Assembly: GCA_945916025.1 (NCBI GenBank)
Contig: CAMEGD010000054.1
Coordinates: 1-9,433 of the forward strand
DNA length: 9,433 bases
Source: an uncultured Clostridia bacterium
GTDB lineage: Bacteria; Bacillota; Clostridia; Tissierellales; Peptoniphilaceae
Reading direction: 5' to 3'
In this document: piece by piece, positions 1-6,257 of the stretch
Numbering within the stretch: position 1 is the first letter of the stretch
Layout: each line of letters opens with the position of its first letter
Program-made: the position numbers and the translations under genes
The notes under the pieces: generated by a model
Told to the model about the DNA's origin: nothing
Seen by the model: the letters and a program-made list of their open reading frames with translations, nothing else
The model's database searches: none

Positions 1-62
1 TTAGTAGAAGTTAAGTCTTTTACTTTTGAAAATTTTTGAGTTTCTAAATTTTTATCTGTCAT
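1..62 (-). CDS. ireB: N-terminus of probable IreB (UPF0297 / YrzL family), truncated by window edge
   Basis: An ATG at 62..60 opens a frame running off the window after 20 codons (MTDKNLETQKFSKVKDLTST). It lies 20 bases after the alaS stop, and GGTGAT, complementary to the 16S rRNA 3' end, sits just upstream at 72..67. The short charged N-terminus with an E-T-x-K-F element resembles the start of IreB proteins. IreB is a small cytoplasmic protein of about 85-90 residues; in Enterococcus it is phosphorylated by the kinase IreK and affects cephalosporin resistance. The order alaS-yrzL(ireB)-yrrK is conserved in Firmicutes, so the identification rests mostly on position. The conserved family core lies beyond the window and cannot be checked. 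Confidence 0.6.
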   Translation of the reverse strand, partial: MTDKNLETQKFSKVKDLTST

Positions 63-82
63 TATATCACCCATCTCTCTTA

Positions 83-2722
83 TTATTTCAATAAATTCTT
101 TGTTATATGGTACACTGAATTTAGTGCTTCGTCAAGTTTTTCTACGTTTTTTCCGCCGGCAGTTGCCATATCTGGCCTACCACCGCCACCGCCACCTGTA
201 ATTTGGGCTACTTCTTTAATAATCTTTCCTGCGTGTACTCCTCTAGGAAGAAGTGACTTTGAAGCAGAAACTACAAGATTTACTTTTCCTTCATTAGCAG
301 TTCCCAAAACTATAAGGGCTTCCTTAGCCTTGTCTTTTAGTTCATCTGCAAGGTCTCTTAAGGAATTAAGATTTTGATTGTCAATTCTCTTAGTAATTAT
401 CTTTATTCCATCTAAATCTTCATAATTTTCTAAAATAGAATCTAAGTTTTCTCTAAGATTTGACCTCTTAAGATTTTCTACTTCCTTTTCCAATTCCTTG
501 TTTCTATCCACAAGTCCCTTGGCCTTTTCTAGGACATTTTCCTTGTTTGCCTTTAGGGAAACTATAATATCAAGTTCTTTTTTCTCAGTATCCTTTAAAA
601 TTCTATAAACATTTAAACCTGTTGTAGCTTCAATTCTTCTTACACCAGATGCGATTCCAGATTCAGATAAAATTTTGAACATACCAATATCAGATGTTTT
701 GTTTACATGGGTTCCACCACAAAGTTCCTTGGAAATATTAGGGAAGTTTACTATTCTTACCATTTCCTTGTACTTGTCTTCAAACAAACCAATAGCTCCT
801 TCTTCATAAGCTTCAGATATTGTCTTTTCATAAATTTCACTTTTGGTTTCAGTATAAATATACTTGTTTACCAACTCTTCAATCTCTAATAATTTATCCT
901 TTGGAATTTGCTCATAGTGGGAGAAGTCAAATCTAAATGTTTTATCATTTACTTCACTTCCTCCTTGGGCTACATGGTCTCCTAAAACAACTTTTAAGGC
1001 CTTGTGTAGTAAGTGAGTTGCACTATGATTTCTCTTTATTGCATTTCTTCTATTTACATCTATTTGTAAATCAACTACATCATTAAGGTTAATTGAACCC
1101 TTGTCTACCTTTCCTAAGTGGATAATAACTCCTTCTGGAGTTTTCTTAGTATCTTCAACAATAAATACAAAAGAGTCACTTGTTATTGAGCCAGTATCTC
1201 CAACTTGACCCCCACCTTCGCCATAGAAAGGTGTTTTATCTACAATAATCCCCCCTTGATCTCCTACTTGAAGGCTTTCAAGTTCATTTCCATCCCTTAA
1301 TATTTTTAATACTTTTCCTTGGGAAAATTCTTCTGTATAACCTAAAAATTCAGTTTTATCTAATCCTAAGTCAACATCCTTGTCATTAGATGACCATCCA
1401 ATGTTTTCATTAGAGTGTGATGCACTTCTTGCCCTATTTCTTTGGGCTTCCATTTCTTCTTTAAATCCTTCTTGGTCTACTTGAATATCTTTTTCTTTTA
1501 GAATTTCCATTGTTAAATCAAGTGGAAAACCATAGGTGTCATATAATCTAAAGGCATCCTTACCTGATAAAATCTTTTCTTTACTATCATCTAAGTTGTC
1601 TACATAGTCATTTAAAATCTCGATTCCTTTGTCTATTGTTTCTGAAAATTTTTCTTCTTCAGTGTTTATAACAGACTTAATTCTATCTTCATTTTTCTTT
1701 AGGTCTGTATAGTCTACTGACCAAGAGTCAATTACAACTTGAACAATCTCTGTTAAGAAAGACCTGTCAACTCCAAGAAGTTTTCCATGTCTAGCAGCTC
1801 TTCTAATAATCCTTCTCATAACGTAGCCTCTGCCTTCGTTACTTGGAATGATCATATCAGATGCCATAAATGTCATAGCCCTTGTATGGTCTGTAATTAC
1901 CCTAACAGACATATCCTTCTTAGGGTCTGTTCCATACTTGTAGCCAGCTACTTCTTCAATTTTATTTATAATATCTTTTATAGCAGCAATTTCAAAAATA
2001 TTGTCTGCCCCTTCAAGGATAGTTGTTAACCTTTCAAGTCCCATTCCTGTATCGATATTTGGGTGAGATAGTGGATGGTAAACTCCTTGTTCATCCTTGT
2101 CAAATTGAGTAAAGACTAGATTCCATACCTCTAAAAACCTATCACAGTCGCAACCTGGTTTACAATCAGGATCTCCACATCCAAACTCTGGTCCCCTGTC
2201 CACATGTATTTCAGAACAAGGACCAGATGGTCCAACTTCTAATTCCCAGAAGTTATCTTCTTTTCCAAGTCTTACTATTCTTTCTTTAGGAACCCCTACT
2301 TCCTTTTCCCAGATTTCAAAGGCTTCATCATCTTCAAGATAAACTGATACCCACAAGTCTTTTGGATCTAGTTCCATTCTTTCAGTTAAAAATTCCCAAG
2401 CCCATGATATAGCTTCTCTTTTAAAATAATCTCCAAAGGAAAAGTTTCCTAGCATTTCAAAAAAAGTAGCATGTCTAGCAGTTATGCCAACATTTTCTAA
2501 GTCCCCTGTTCTCATACACTTTTGGCAAGTTGACATCCTGTTTTTTGGAGGAACTAACTCACCAGTAAAATATTTTTTTAAAGGAGCCATGCCTGCCCCT
2601 ATAAGTAAAAGGGAATTATCATTAATAGGTACTAGGGAGTAGCTATCATGGATTAAGTGGTCCTTTTCTTTAAAAAAGTTTAAAAATTCTTTTCTAACTT
2701 CATGCAAACCAAGTTTTCTCAT
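83..2722 (-). CDS. alaS: Alanine--tRNA ligase (AlaRS), full length
   Basis: This 879-residue protein, the usual AlaRS length, charges tRNA-Ala and edits Ser- or Gly-mischarged tRNA. The class II catalytic domain fills about residues 1-240, with motif 2 in TARHATFFEMLGNFSFGDYF (81-100) and motif 3 in DTGMGLERL (224-232). The tRNA-recognition region follows to about 460. The editing domain has GEGGGQ (501-506) and the zinc ligands H566, H570, C668 and H672 in HSATH and CGGTH. A coiled-coil stretch (about 710-760) leads to the C-Ala domain with its glycine-rich ITGGGGGGRPDMA (841-853). Residues 182-193 hold four cysteines (C182, C187, C191, C193). The start ATG overlaps the permease stop as ATGA and has only a weak, distant AAAGGA, so translation is probably coupled. 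No T-box precedes it directly. Confidence 0.98.
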   Translation of the reverse strand: MRKLGLHEVRKEFLNFFKEKDHLIHDSYSLVPINDNSLLLIGAGMAPLKKYFTGELVPPKNRMSTCQKCMRTGDLENVGITARHATFFEMLGNFSFGDYFKREAISWAWEFLTERMELDPKDLWVSVYLEDDEAFEIWEKEVGVPKERIVRLGKEDNFWELEVGPSGPCSEIHVDRGPEFGCGDPDCKPGCDCDRFLEVWNLVFTQFDKDEQGVYHPLSHPNIDTGMGLERLTTILEGADNIFEIAAIKDIINKIEEVAGYKYGTDPKKDMSVRVITDHTRAMTFMASDMIIPSNEGRGYVMRRIIRRAARHGKLLGVDRSFLTEIVQVVIDSWSVDYTDLKKNEDRIKSVINTEEEKFSETIDKGIEILNDYVDNLDDSKEKILSGKDAFRLYDTYGFPLDLTMEILKEKDIQVDQEGFKEEMEAQRNRARSASHSNENIGWSSNDKDVDLGLDKTEFLGYTEEFSQGKVLKILRDGNELESLQVGDQGGIIVDKTPFYGEGGGQVGDTGSITSDSFVFIVEDTKKTPEGVIIHLGKVDKGSINLNDVVDLQIDVNRRNAIKRNHSATHLLHKALKVVLGDHVAQGGSEVNDKTFRFDFSHYEQIPKDKLLEIEELVNKYIYTETKSEIYEKTISEAYEEGAIGLFEDKYKEMVRIVNFPNISKELCGGTHVNKTSDIGMFKILSESGIASGVRRIEATTGLNVYRILKDTEKKELDIIVSLKANKENVLEKAKGLVDRNKELEKEVENLKRSNLRENLDSILENYEDLDGIKIITKRIDNQNLNSLRDLADELKDKAKEALIVLGTANEGKVNLVVSASKSLLPRGVHAGKIIKEVAQITGGGGGGRPDMATAGGKNVEKLDEALNSVYHITKNLLK

Positions 2723-3969
2723 ATTTTGTACTGTCCATCCTTTTCGTTCTTTATTCGGTATAATTTATATTTTTCTCTAAAAAAGTCAATTAAGATCATT
2801 CCTATTGCTGCAAGGGGAACTGAAATTACCATTCCCCAAACCCCAAATACTCCCCCACCAATAACTATAGCTAGAAAAATAAATAGAGGATTTAGTCCCA
2901 TACTATTTCCAATAATCTTAGGGGCCATAATGTTGTTTTCTGCCCATTGGATTAACACATAAAAAAGGGCAACTATTAAAGCTTTTATTGGTGATTCTAT
3001 TAGGGCAAATAAAAATGCAGGAACAAATCCCAATAAAGGTCCAATGTATGGAATTATATCAGCAATCATAGTTATGATACCAATTATAATTGCAAAGTCT
3101 ATTCTTAATATTAGAAGTAATATAGCTGTTAGAATACCAACAAAAACTGCTAGTATCAGCCTTCCCCTAATAAACTCTGTCAAAACTGTGTCTATTCTAT
3201 TTCCTAAATAAGAAATATCCTTGTTTATAGTTTCAGGTATCATTACCTTGATTTTGCTAGTATACATATCTTTGTCCACTAGAAAGTAGAAGGTCATAAT
3301 CAAAACTAAAGCAAGAGTAAAACCTATGGAAATAATATTTTGTAAAAAATGACTTATAAAGACTGTAATCTCAGATGCAGAATTAGTCACCCATTCCATT
3401 AATCTGCCTATTATTGTGTTGTAGGAGTTGTCTATTGCTTCTAACAAGGCTACATAGACTGGATTGTTTTCAGCTATAGGTAGGTTATCAAAAAAGTTAG
3501 AAAAAGTTTGTGCAATATTTTCAGCATAAACTGGTAATTCTAAGGCAAGATTTTTAACTTCCATAGCAGTTTTTGGTACAACAACAATTATCAAAAGAGT
3601 AATGATAATTAGAATACTTAAATAGACTATTAAGACTCCAACTATTCTGCTATATCCCTTCTTTTCCATCTTATCTACAAGGGGATTAAAAATAAAAGCT
3701 AAGATTAGGCCAATGATTCCAGCCCCTAATACCCTGCCTAAAATTTCATACCTTCTCATTAGGATAATAACTAAAAAAGTAATGATAATTCCTAGTAGAA
3801 CCCTTTTTAATAATTTTACATCTATTATTATCCTTTTGGATCTTTCAATGTGTCTGTTACCAATGTTTATTAAGTAATATCCTGATAAAATACCAAAGAT
3901 AAGAATTCCTATCCACGTTAAAATTTGAAGGGGATATTGTATATTTTCAATTCTAATTAAATGTTCCAT
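2719..3969 (-). CDS. AI-2E family (PerM/YrrI-like) transporter, integral membrane protein
   Basis: This is a 416-residue polytopic membrane protein of the AI-2E transporter family (PF01594). Hydrophobic segments lie at about 17-36, 57-70, 79-95, 108-131, 211-231, 271-288, 290-304, 312-324, 328-341 and 361-394. A soluble amphipathic stretch fills about 132-205. Family signatures are IPYIGPLLGFVPA (306-318) and ENNIMAPKIIG (344-354). The frame extends to an ATG at 4032, but the ATG at 3969 is preferred: AGGAGG lies four bases upstream and the extra 21 residues look like translated leader. Members have been linked to export of AI-2 or other small molecules, or to Na+/H+ exchange, so the substrate is unknown. 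B. subtilis likewise has a family member (yrrI) upstream of alaS. The stop overlaps the alaS start by four bases, indicating co-transcription. Confidence 0.93.
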   Translation of the reverse strand: MEHLIRIENIQYPLQILTWIGILIFGILSGYYLINIGNRHIERSKRIIIDVKLLKRVLLGIIITFLVIILMRRYEILGRVLGAGIIGLILAFIFNPLVDKMEKKGYSRIVGVLIVYLSILIIITLLIIVVVPKTAMEVKNLALELPVYAENIAQTFSNFFDNLPIAENNPVYVALLEAIDNSYNTIIGRLMEWVTNSASEITVFISHFLQNIISIGFTLALVLIMTFYFLVDKDMYTSKIKVMIPETINKDISYLGNRIDTVLTEFIRGRLILAVFVGILTAILLLILRIDFAIIIGIITMIADIIPYIGPLLGFVPAFLFALIESPIKALIVALFYVLIQWAENNIMAPKIIGNSMGLNPLFIFLAIVIGGGVFGVWGMVISVPLAAIGMILIDFFREKYKLYRIKNEKDGQYKI

Positions 3970-3973
3970 AAAA

Positions 3974-3979
3974 CCTCCT
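3974..3979 (-). promoter_or_regulatory. Shine-Dalgarno site that sets the AI-2E permease start
   Basis: On the minus strand AGGAGG is followed by TTTT and then ATG at 3969. No comparable site precedes the alternative ATG at 4032, so this site decides the start. The spacer is somewhat short. Confidence 0.85.
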
Positions 3980-3987
3980 ATCCCTTT

Positions 3988-4016
3988 ATTATAAATTAAA
4001 TAATATTTAAAGTCTA
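3988..4016 (-). promoter_or_regulatory. Candidate proximal promoter for permease-alaS with a dyad in its spacer
   Basis: TAGACT (4016..4011) and a perfect TATAAT (3993..3988) are separated by exactly 17 bases. The expected transcript would start near 3981, leaving a very short leader before the AGGAGG. The spacer contains the 15-base dyad TTAAATA-A-TATTTAA at 3996-4010, which could be an operator. The -35 matches consensus at four of six bases and the region is very AT-rich, so chance occurrence is possible. Confidence 0.4.
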
Positions 4017-4101
4017 TCACATATAAAGGCAATTACTTACATATTACTAAAAAATAATTGTAGCAAATATAAGTAAATAAACCCATATTTGTCATAATAT
4101 C

Positions 4102-4130
4102 ATTATAACATGTATAAGATATTTAGTCAT
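4102..4130 (-). promoter_or_regulatory. Candidate distal promoter for permease-alaS with extended -10
   Basis: ATGACT (4130..4125) is followed after 17 bases by TATAAT (4107..4102), and TG-T directly before TATAAT makes an extended -10. Transcription would begin near 4095 and give a leader of about 125 bases. The -10 overlaps an imperfect dyad at 4091-4109 with ATAAT/ATTAT arms. This has the better -10 of the two candidates here; both may be used. Confidence 0.4.
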
Positions 4131-4229
4131 AAATCTAGGATTACTTATAAAACTTTTAACATATTATTATTATTTCTTATATCTTATTTTAAAATTTAGT
4201 ATTAAAAGGTACAAAAAGTAAAAAGCAAT

Positions 4230-4252
4230 AAAAAAAGGAGCCTTTAGGCTCC
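4230..4252 (-). terminator. Intrinsic terminator after grx, end of the metG operon
   Basis: On the minus strand GGAGCC (4252..4247), loop TAAA and GGCTCC (4242..4237) form a 6-bp GC-rich stem followed directly by seven U residues (4236..4230). It begins nine bases past the grx stop and separates this operon from the permease-alaS unit. A T run also follows the hairpin on the plus strand (4258-4263) but four A residues intervene and there is no plus-strand gene to end. Confidence 0.92.
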
Positions 4253-4261
4253 CAAAATTTT

Positions 4262-4492
4262 TTACTTGTCTAATAATGTATCAATCTTAGCCTTATCAAA
4301 TCCAACGATTTCTTCGTTATCAATAACTAGTACTGGTACTCCAGTATGGCCTTTTTCCATTAATTCTTCTCTAGCTTCTCTAGATGTAGAAATATTTTTT
4401 TCTTCAAATTCTACGCCTTTATCTTTTAAATAATCCTTTGCTAGTGTGCAATATGGACATGTTGAGCTTGTATATACTATTACGTTTTTCAT
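4262..4492 (-). CDS. Glutaredoxin-like thiol-disulfide protein (YruB/NrdH type)
   Basis: This 76-residue cytoplasmic protein is a single thioredoxin fold of glutaredoxin size. The redox motif CPYC occupies residues 12-15 after the first beta strand, TGVPV near residues 50-54 supplies the cis-proline loop, and VGFD near 62-65 fits the glutaredoxin-like YruB family (TIGR02196). It probably reduces protein disulfides or serves ribonucleotide reductase; whether its donor is thioredoxin reductase, glutathione or another thiol cannot be read from the sequence. An ATG seven codons upstream (4513) is in frame, but AGGAGG lies eight bases before the ATG at 4492, so that start is chosen. It is the last gene before the terminator, 88 bases after arsR, in a gap that contains an inverted repeat and a weak possible promoter. 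Confidence 0.9.
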   Translation of the reverse strand: MKNVIVYTSSTCPYCTLAKDYLKDKGVEFEEKNISTSREAREELMEKGHTGVPVLVIDNEEIVGFDKAKIDTLLDK

Positions 4493-4499
4493 TTTAATC

Positions 4500-4506
4500 T
4501 CCTCCT
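4500..4506 (-). promoter_or_regulatory. Shine-Dalgarno site that sets the grx start
   Basis: AGGAGGA on the minus strand stands at ideal distance (eight bases from GGAGG) before the ATG at 4492. It lies inside the coding frame of the longer alternative starting at 4513, which has no such site. Confidence 0.85.
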
Positions 4507-4533
4507 GATTCATTCTAATTAATAAATACCCTT

Positions 4534-4562
4534 AAGGGATTTTGTTAAACAGAAAATCCCCT
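4534..4562. repeat. Inverted repeat in the arsR-grx gap, possible operator
   Basis: GGGATTTT (4536-4543) and AAAATCCC (4553-4560) are perfect 8-bp arms around a nine-base loop, extended by one G-U and one A-U pair in RNA. The left arm also forms half of a perfect palindrome CCCTTAAGGG (4529-4538). No U run follows on either strand, so a terminator is unlikely. A weak promoter (TTAACA 4548..4543, 18 bases, TATTAA 4524..4519) would place the CCCTTAAGGG palindrome in its spacer, which suggests a regulator binding site or an RNA processing or stability hairpin. Confidence 0.5.
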
Positions 4563-4580
4563 TTAAACTTTATTGAGAAA

Positions 4581-4868
4581 TCAGGAATGAGCTACATGGT
4601 CTAAACCCTGTAAAATCAAAGCTTCTACATGAATATCATCAATACTATATAATACAGATCTTCCGACTTTTCTACACTTAATTAATTTTAGGTTTTTCAA
4701 ATTCTTTAGTTGATGAGAGGTAGCTGATTGTTCCATAGATATCTCTTTACAAATACTAGTTACATTTTTTTCCCCTTTTAATAATGTACCTAGTATCTTT
4801 AGTCTGGTGGGATCAGACAGGCATTTGAAAATTTCACAAAGCTTAGATAAGTCCTTCTCTTTAAACAT
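4581..4868 (-). CDS. ArsR/SmtB-family transcriptional repressor, likely zinc-type metal sensor
   Basis: This 95-residue protein is a compact winged helix, the typical ArsR/SmtB length. FKCLSDPTRLKIL (14-26) is the family's first conserved helix, SMEQSATSHQLKNLKNLKLI (44-63) is the helix-turn-helix, and CRKVGRSVLYSI (65-76) the wing. The last helix has D78, H80, H91 and H94, the same D-x-H-x10-H-x2-H spacing as the zinc site of CzrA (D84, H86, H97, H100); SmtB uses a closely related set. Cysteines C11, C16, C40 and C65 are scattered and do not make the C-V-C arsenic or cadmium motif. Such proteins are dimers that leave DNA when metal binds. It starts one base after the rsmA stop with AGGGAG inside rsmA. 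No metal pump is in the window, so its target is unknown; the repeat before grx is a candidate. Confidence 0.92.
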   Translation of the reverse strand: MFKEKDLSKLCEIFKCLSDPTRLKILGTLLKGEKNVTSICKEISMEQSATSHQLKNLKNLKLIKCRKVGRSVLYSIDDIHVEALILQGLDHVAHS

Positions 4869-4869
4869 A

Positions 4870-5721
4870 TTAATTCTCCCTATTAATAATTTTATTTGTT
4901 AAACTTAAGTAGTCATCCAGTGTTAAGTTTTCTGCCCTAGAATTTTCACTAATATTTAGGTCTTCTAGGACCTTTCTAATATAATCTTTTTCTAAATTCA
5001 ACCCTGTTGAGAGGGAATTTAAAATTGTCTTTCGTCTCTTTCCAAAGGCTGCCCTTAGAATTTTTTCTATGTCTTCTACTTTCTCTTGCCTTTTTTCTTT
5101 CTTCACCTGTAACCTAATAACAGATGAACCAACCTTTGGTTTAGGCATAAAGACTGTATTGGGAACATTCATAAGAATTTTTGAGTCCCCAAAATATTTC
5201 AAAAATACACTTATACTTCCGTATTCCTTGTTTCCATTTGTAGCTACTATCCTATCTGCCACTTCCCTTTGCATCATTACTATTATTTCAGAAATATTAG
5301 CATTAGACTTGAGAAGATAAATTAAAATTGGAGAAGTTATATAATAAGGTAAGTTTGCTACTACCTTAAAGGGATGACCATTAAAGTATTCCCTGGTTAC
5401 TTTTTCAATATCCGTTTTCAATATATCTTGAAAAATTACCTTGGTATTTTGAAATTCTCCTATGGTTTCTTCTAGTAAGGGACTTAGCTTTTGATCAATT
5501 TCTATTGCCAATACCTTATTTGCTTCCTTAGCCATTTCCCTAGTTAGTGTCCCAATTCCAGGTCCAATCTCCACTACATTTTCTCCTTGAATTTGACCCT
5601 GTCTAACAATTTTTTCTACTATATTTTGGTCTATAAGAAAGTTTTGACCTAGAGACTTTGTAAAGTTAAAGCCGTGTCTATCTAATAATGCTTTCATTTC
5701 CTTTGGAGATGTTATATTCAT
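4870..5721 (-). CDS. rsmA: 16S rRNA (adenine(1518)-N6/adenine(1519)-N6)-dimethyltransferase
   Basis: This 283-residue protein (KsgA/RsmA) uses S-adenosylmethionine to dimethylate two adjacent adenines in the last hairpin of 16S rRNA during 30S maturation. KSLGQNFLID (22-31) is the family N-terminal motif, VVEIGPGIGTLT (49-60) is the SAM-binding motif I, and NLPYYITSP (123-131) is the catalytic N-L-P-Y motif for adenine N6 methylation. The C-terminal rRNA-binding domain carries FGKRRKTILNSL (226-237). The length is normal and no key residue is missing. Its ATG overlaps the rnmV stop by four bases and has a good GGAGG of its own at proper distance. Loss of this enzyme gives kasugamycin resistance in other bacteria. 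Pairing with rnmV is conserved across Firmicutes and joins two rRNA maturation steps in one transcript. Confidence 0.98.
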   Translation of the reverse strand: MNITSPKEMKALLDRHGFNFTKSLGQNFLIDQNIVEKIVRQGQIQGENVVEIGPGIGTLTREMAKEANKVLAIEIDQKLSPLLEETIGEFQNTKVIFQDILKTDIEKVTREYFNGHPFKVVANLPYYITSPILIYLLKSNANISEIIVMMQREVADRIVATNGNKEYGSISVFLKYFGDSKILMNVPNTVFMPKPKVGSSVIRLQVKKEKRQEKVEDIEKILRAAFGKRRKTILNSLSTGLNLEKDYIRKVLEDLNISENSRAENLTLDDYLSLTNKIINREN

Positions 5722-6257
5722 TTATTTATTTCCTCCAATACTCTTTCTAGGTCCTTCCTATCTATTTGAAAATTATTTAGCTGGTCCAGGAAAAATTTTG
5801 AGTTTCCATAACCTATTCCAAGACGATTTGCTAGCTCTTGTCTAAGATTACTAGAATTAGGTCTTCCATTAAGACCATACTTTATCATGTCAGACTTAGT
5901 AAATTCTTCCTTAAAGTCTACAAAAGTTGGCTTTGCCTCCTCAATTGCCTTTTTCACATCTTGAGGGCTTGCATTTTCTATTCCAACATCGTCCTTTTTT
6001 ATAGATTTCCCCCTAGGTACAAAGGCATGCTTTGCACCAGGGATATAGTCTGATAGGTCTTTTCTAATTTTCTTTCCCACATAGTCTGGGTCAGTAAGGA
6101 TAATTATCCCTCGGTCTAGAGAAATTTTTTTAAGTTTTTCCTTTAATTTATGTCCATAGGAATAACCATTTGTCCTAATAACATCAGCTTTTACTGCCTG
6201 TTTTACAACTTGTTCATCATCCCTACCTTCGACTACTATTACTTCTTTAATTTTCAT
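5718..6257 (-). CDS. rnmV: Ribonuclease M5, 5S rRNA maturase
   Basis: This 179-residue protein is a Toprim-fold endonuclease that cleaves both strands of the 5S rRNA precursor stem when ribosomal protein L18 is bound. The Toprim glutamate is E10 in VVEGRDD (8-14) and the D-x-D pair is D56 and D58 in LTDPDYVGKKIR (54-65), which together bind Mg2+. VGIENASPQDVKKAI (91-105) is the typical family segment after the Toprim core, and the C-terminal 60 residues form the small basic RNA-binding part. The length is normal. The ATG overlaps the end of tatD by 11 bases, and no convincing Shine-Dalgarno site is seen before it, so translation probably depends on ribosomes finishing tatD. It also overlaps rsmA by four bases. 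Confidence 0.97.
   Translation of the reverse strand: MKIKEVIVVEGRDDEQVVKQAVKADVIRTNGYSYGHKLKEKLKKISLDRGIIILTDPDYVGKKIRKDLSDYIPGAKHAFVPRGKSIKKDDVGIENASPQDVKKAIEEAKPTFVDFKEEFTKSDMIKYGLNGRPNSSNLRQELANRLGIGYGNSKFFLDQLNNFQIDRKDLERVLEEINK

Larger units (their letters stand above)
3970..4229. other. AT-rich intergenic stretch between the two operons
   Basis: No gene is supportable here. The first part holds the permease ribosome binding site and the two candidate promoters. Inverted repeats visible by eye are CAAATAT/ATATTTG at 4064-4070 and 4085-4091 (14-base loop), CCTTTAT/ATAAAGG at 3983-3989 and 4023-4029, and the dyads at 3996-4010 and 4091-4109. From about 4131 to 4229 I see only A/T-rich sequence without a convincing signal. 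No tRNA-like, T-box or other familiar riboswitch element is visible. Confidence 0.7.

Noticed and set aside
707..889. Short plus-strand open frames, here and at 1787-2029, 2702-2962, 5069-5320 and 5838-6053
   Set aside because: They lie opposite well-identified minus-strand genes, have low-complexity translations without recognisable motifs, and show no ribosome binding sites.
3970..4032. N-terminal extension of the AI-2E permease from the ATG at 4032
   Set aside because: The AGGAGG before 3969 would lie inside it, the extra residues are translated AT-rich leader, and a candidate promoter overlaps it.
4091..4109. PerR or Fur box in the permease leader
   Set aside because: The arms resemble PerR half sites but are separated by three bases rather than one and carry a mismatch; in such AT-rich DNA this is not enough to name a regulator.
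4493..4513. N-terminal extension of grx from the ATG at 4513
   Set aside because: Its seven codons are made of the strong ribosome binding site for the ATG at 4492, and the shorter protein matches the usual glutaredoxin start.
4534..4562. Terminator between arsR and grx
   Set aside because: The stem is good but neither strand has a run of U after it; the real terminator is after grx.
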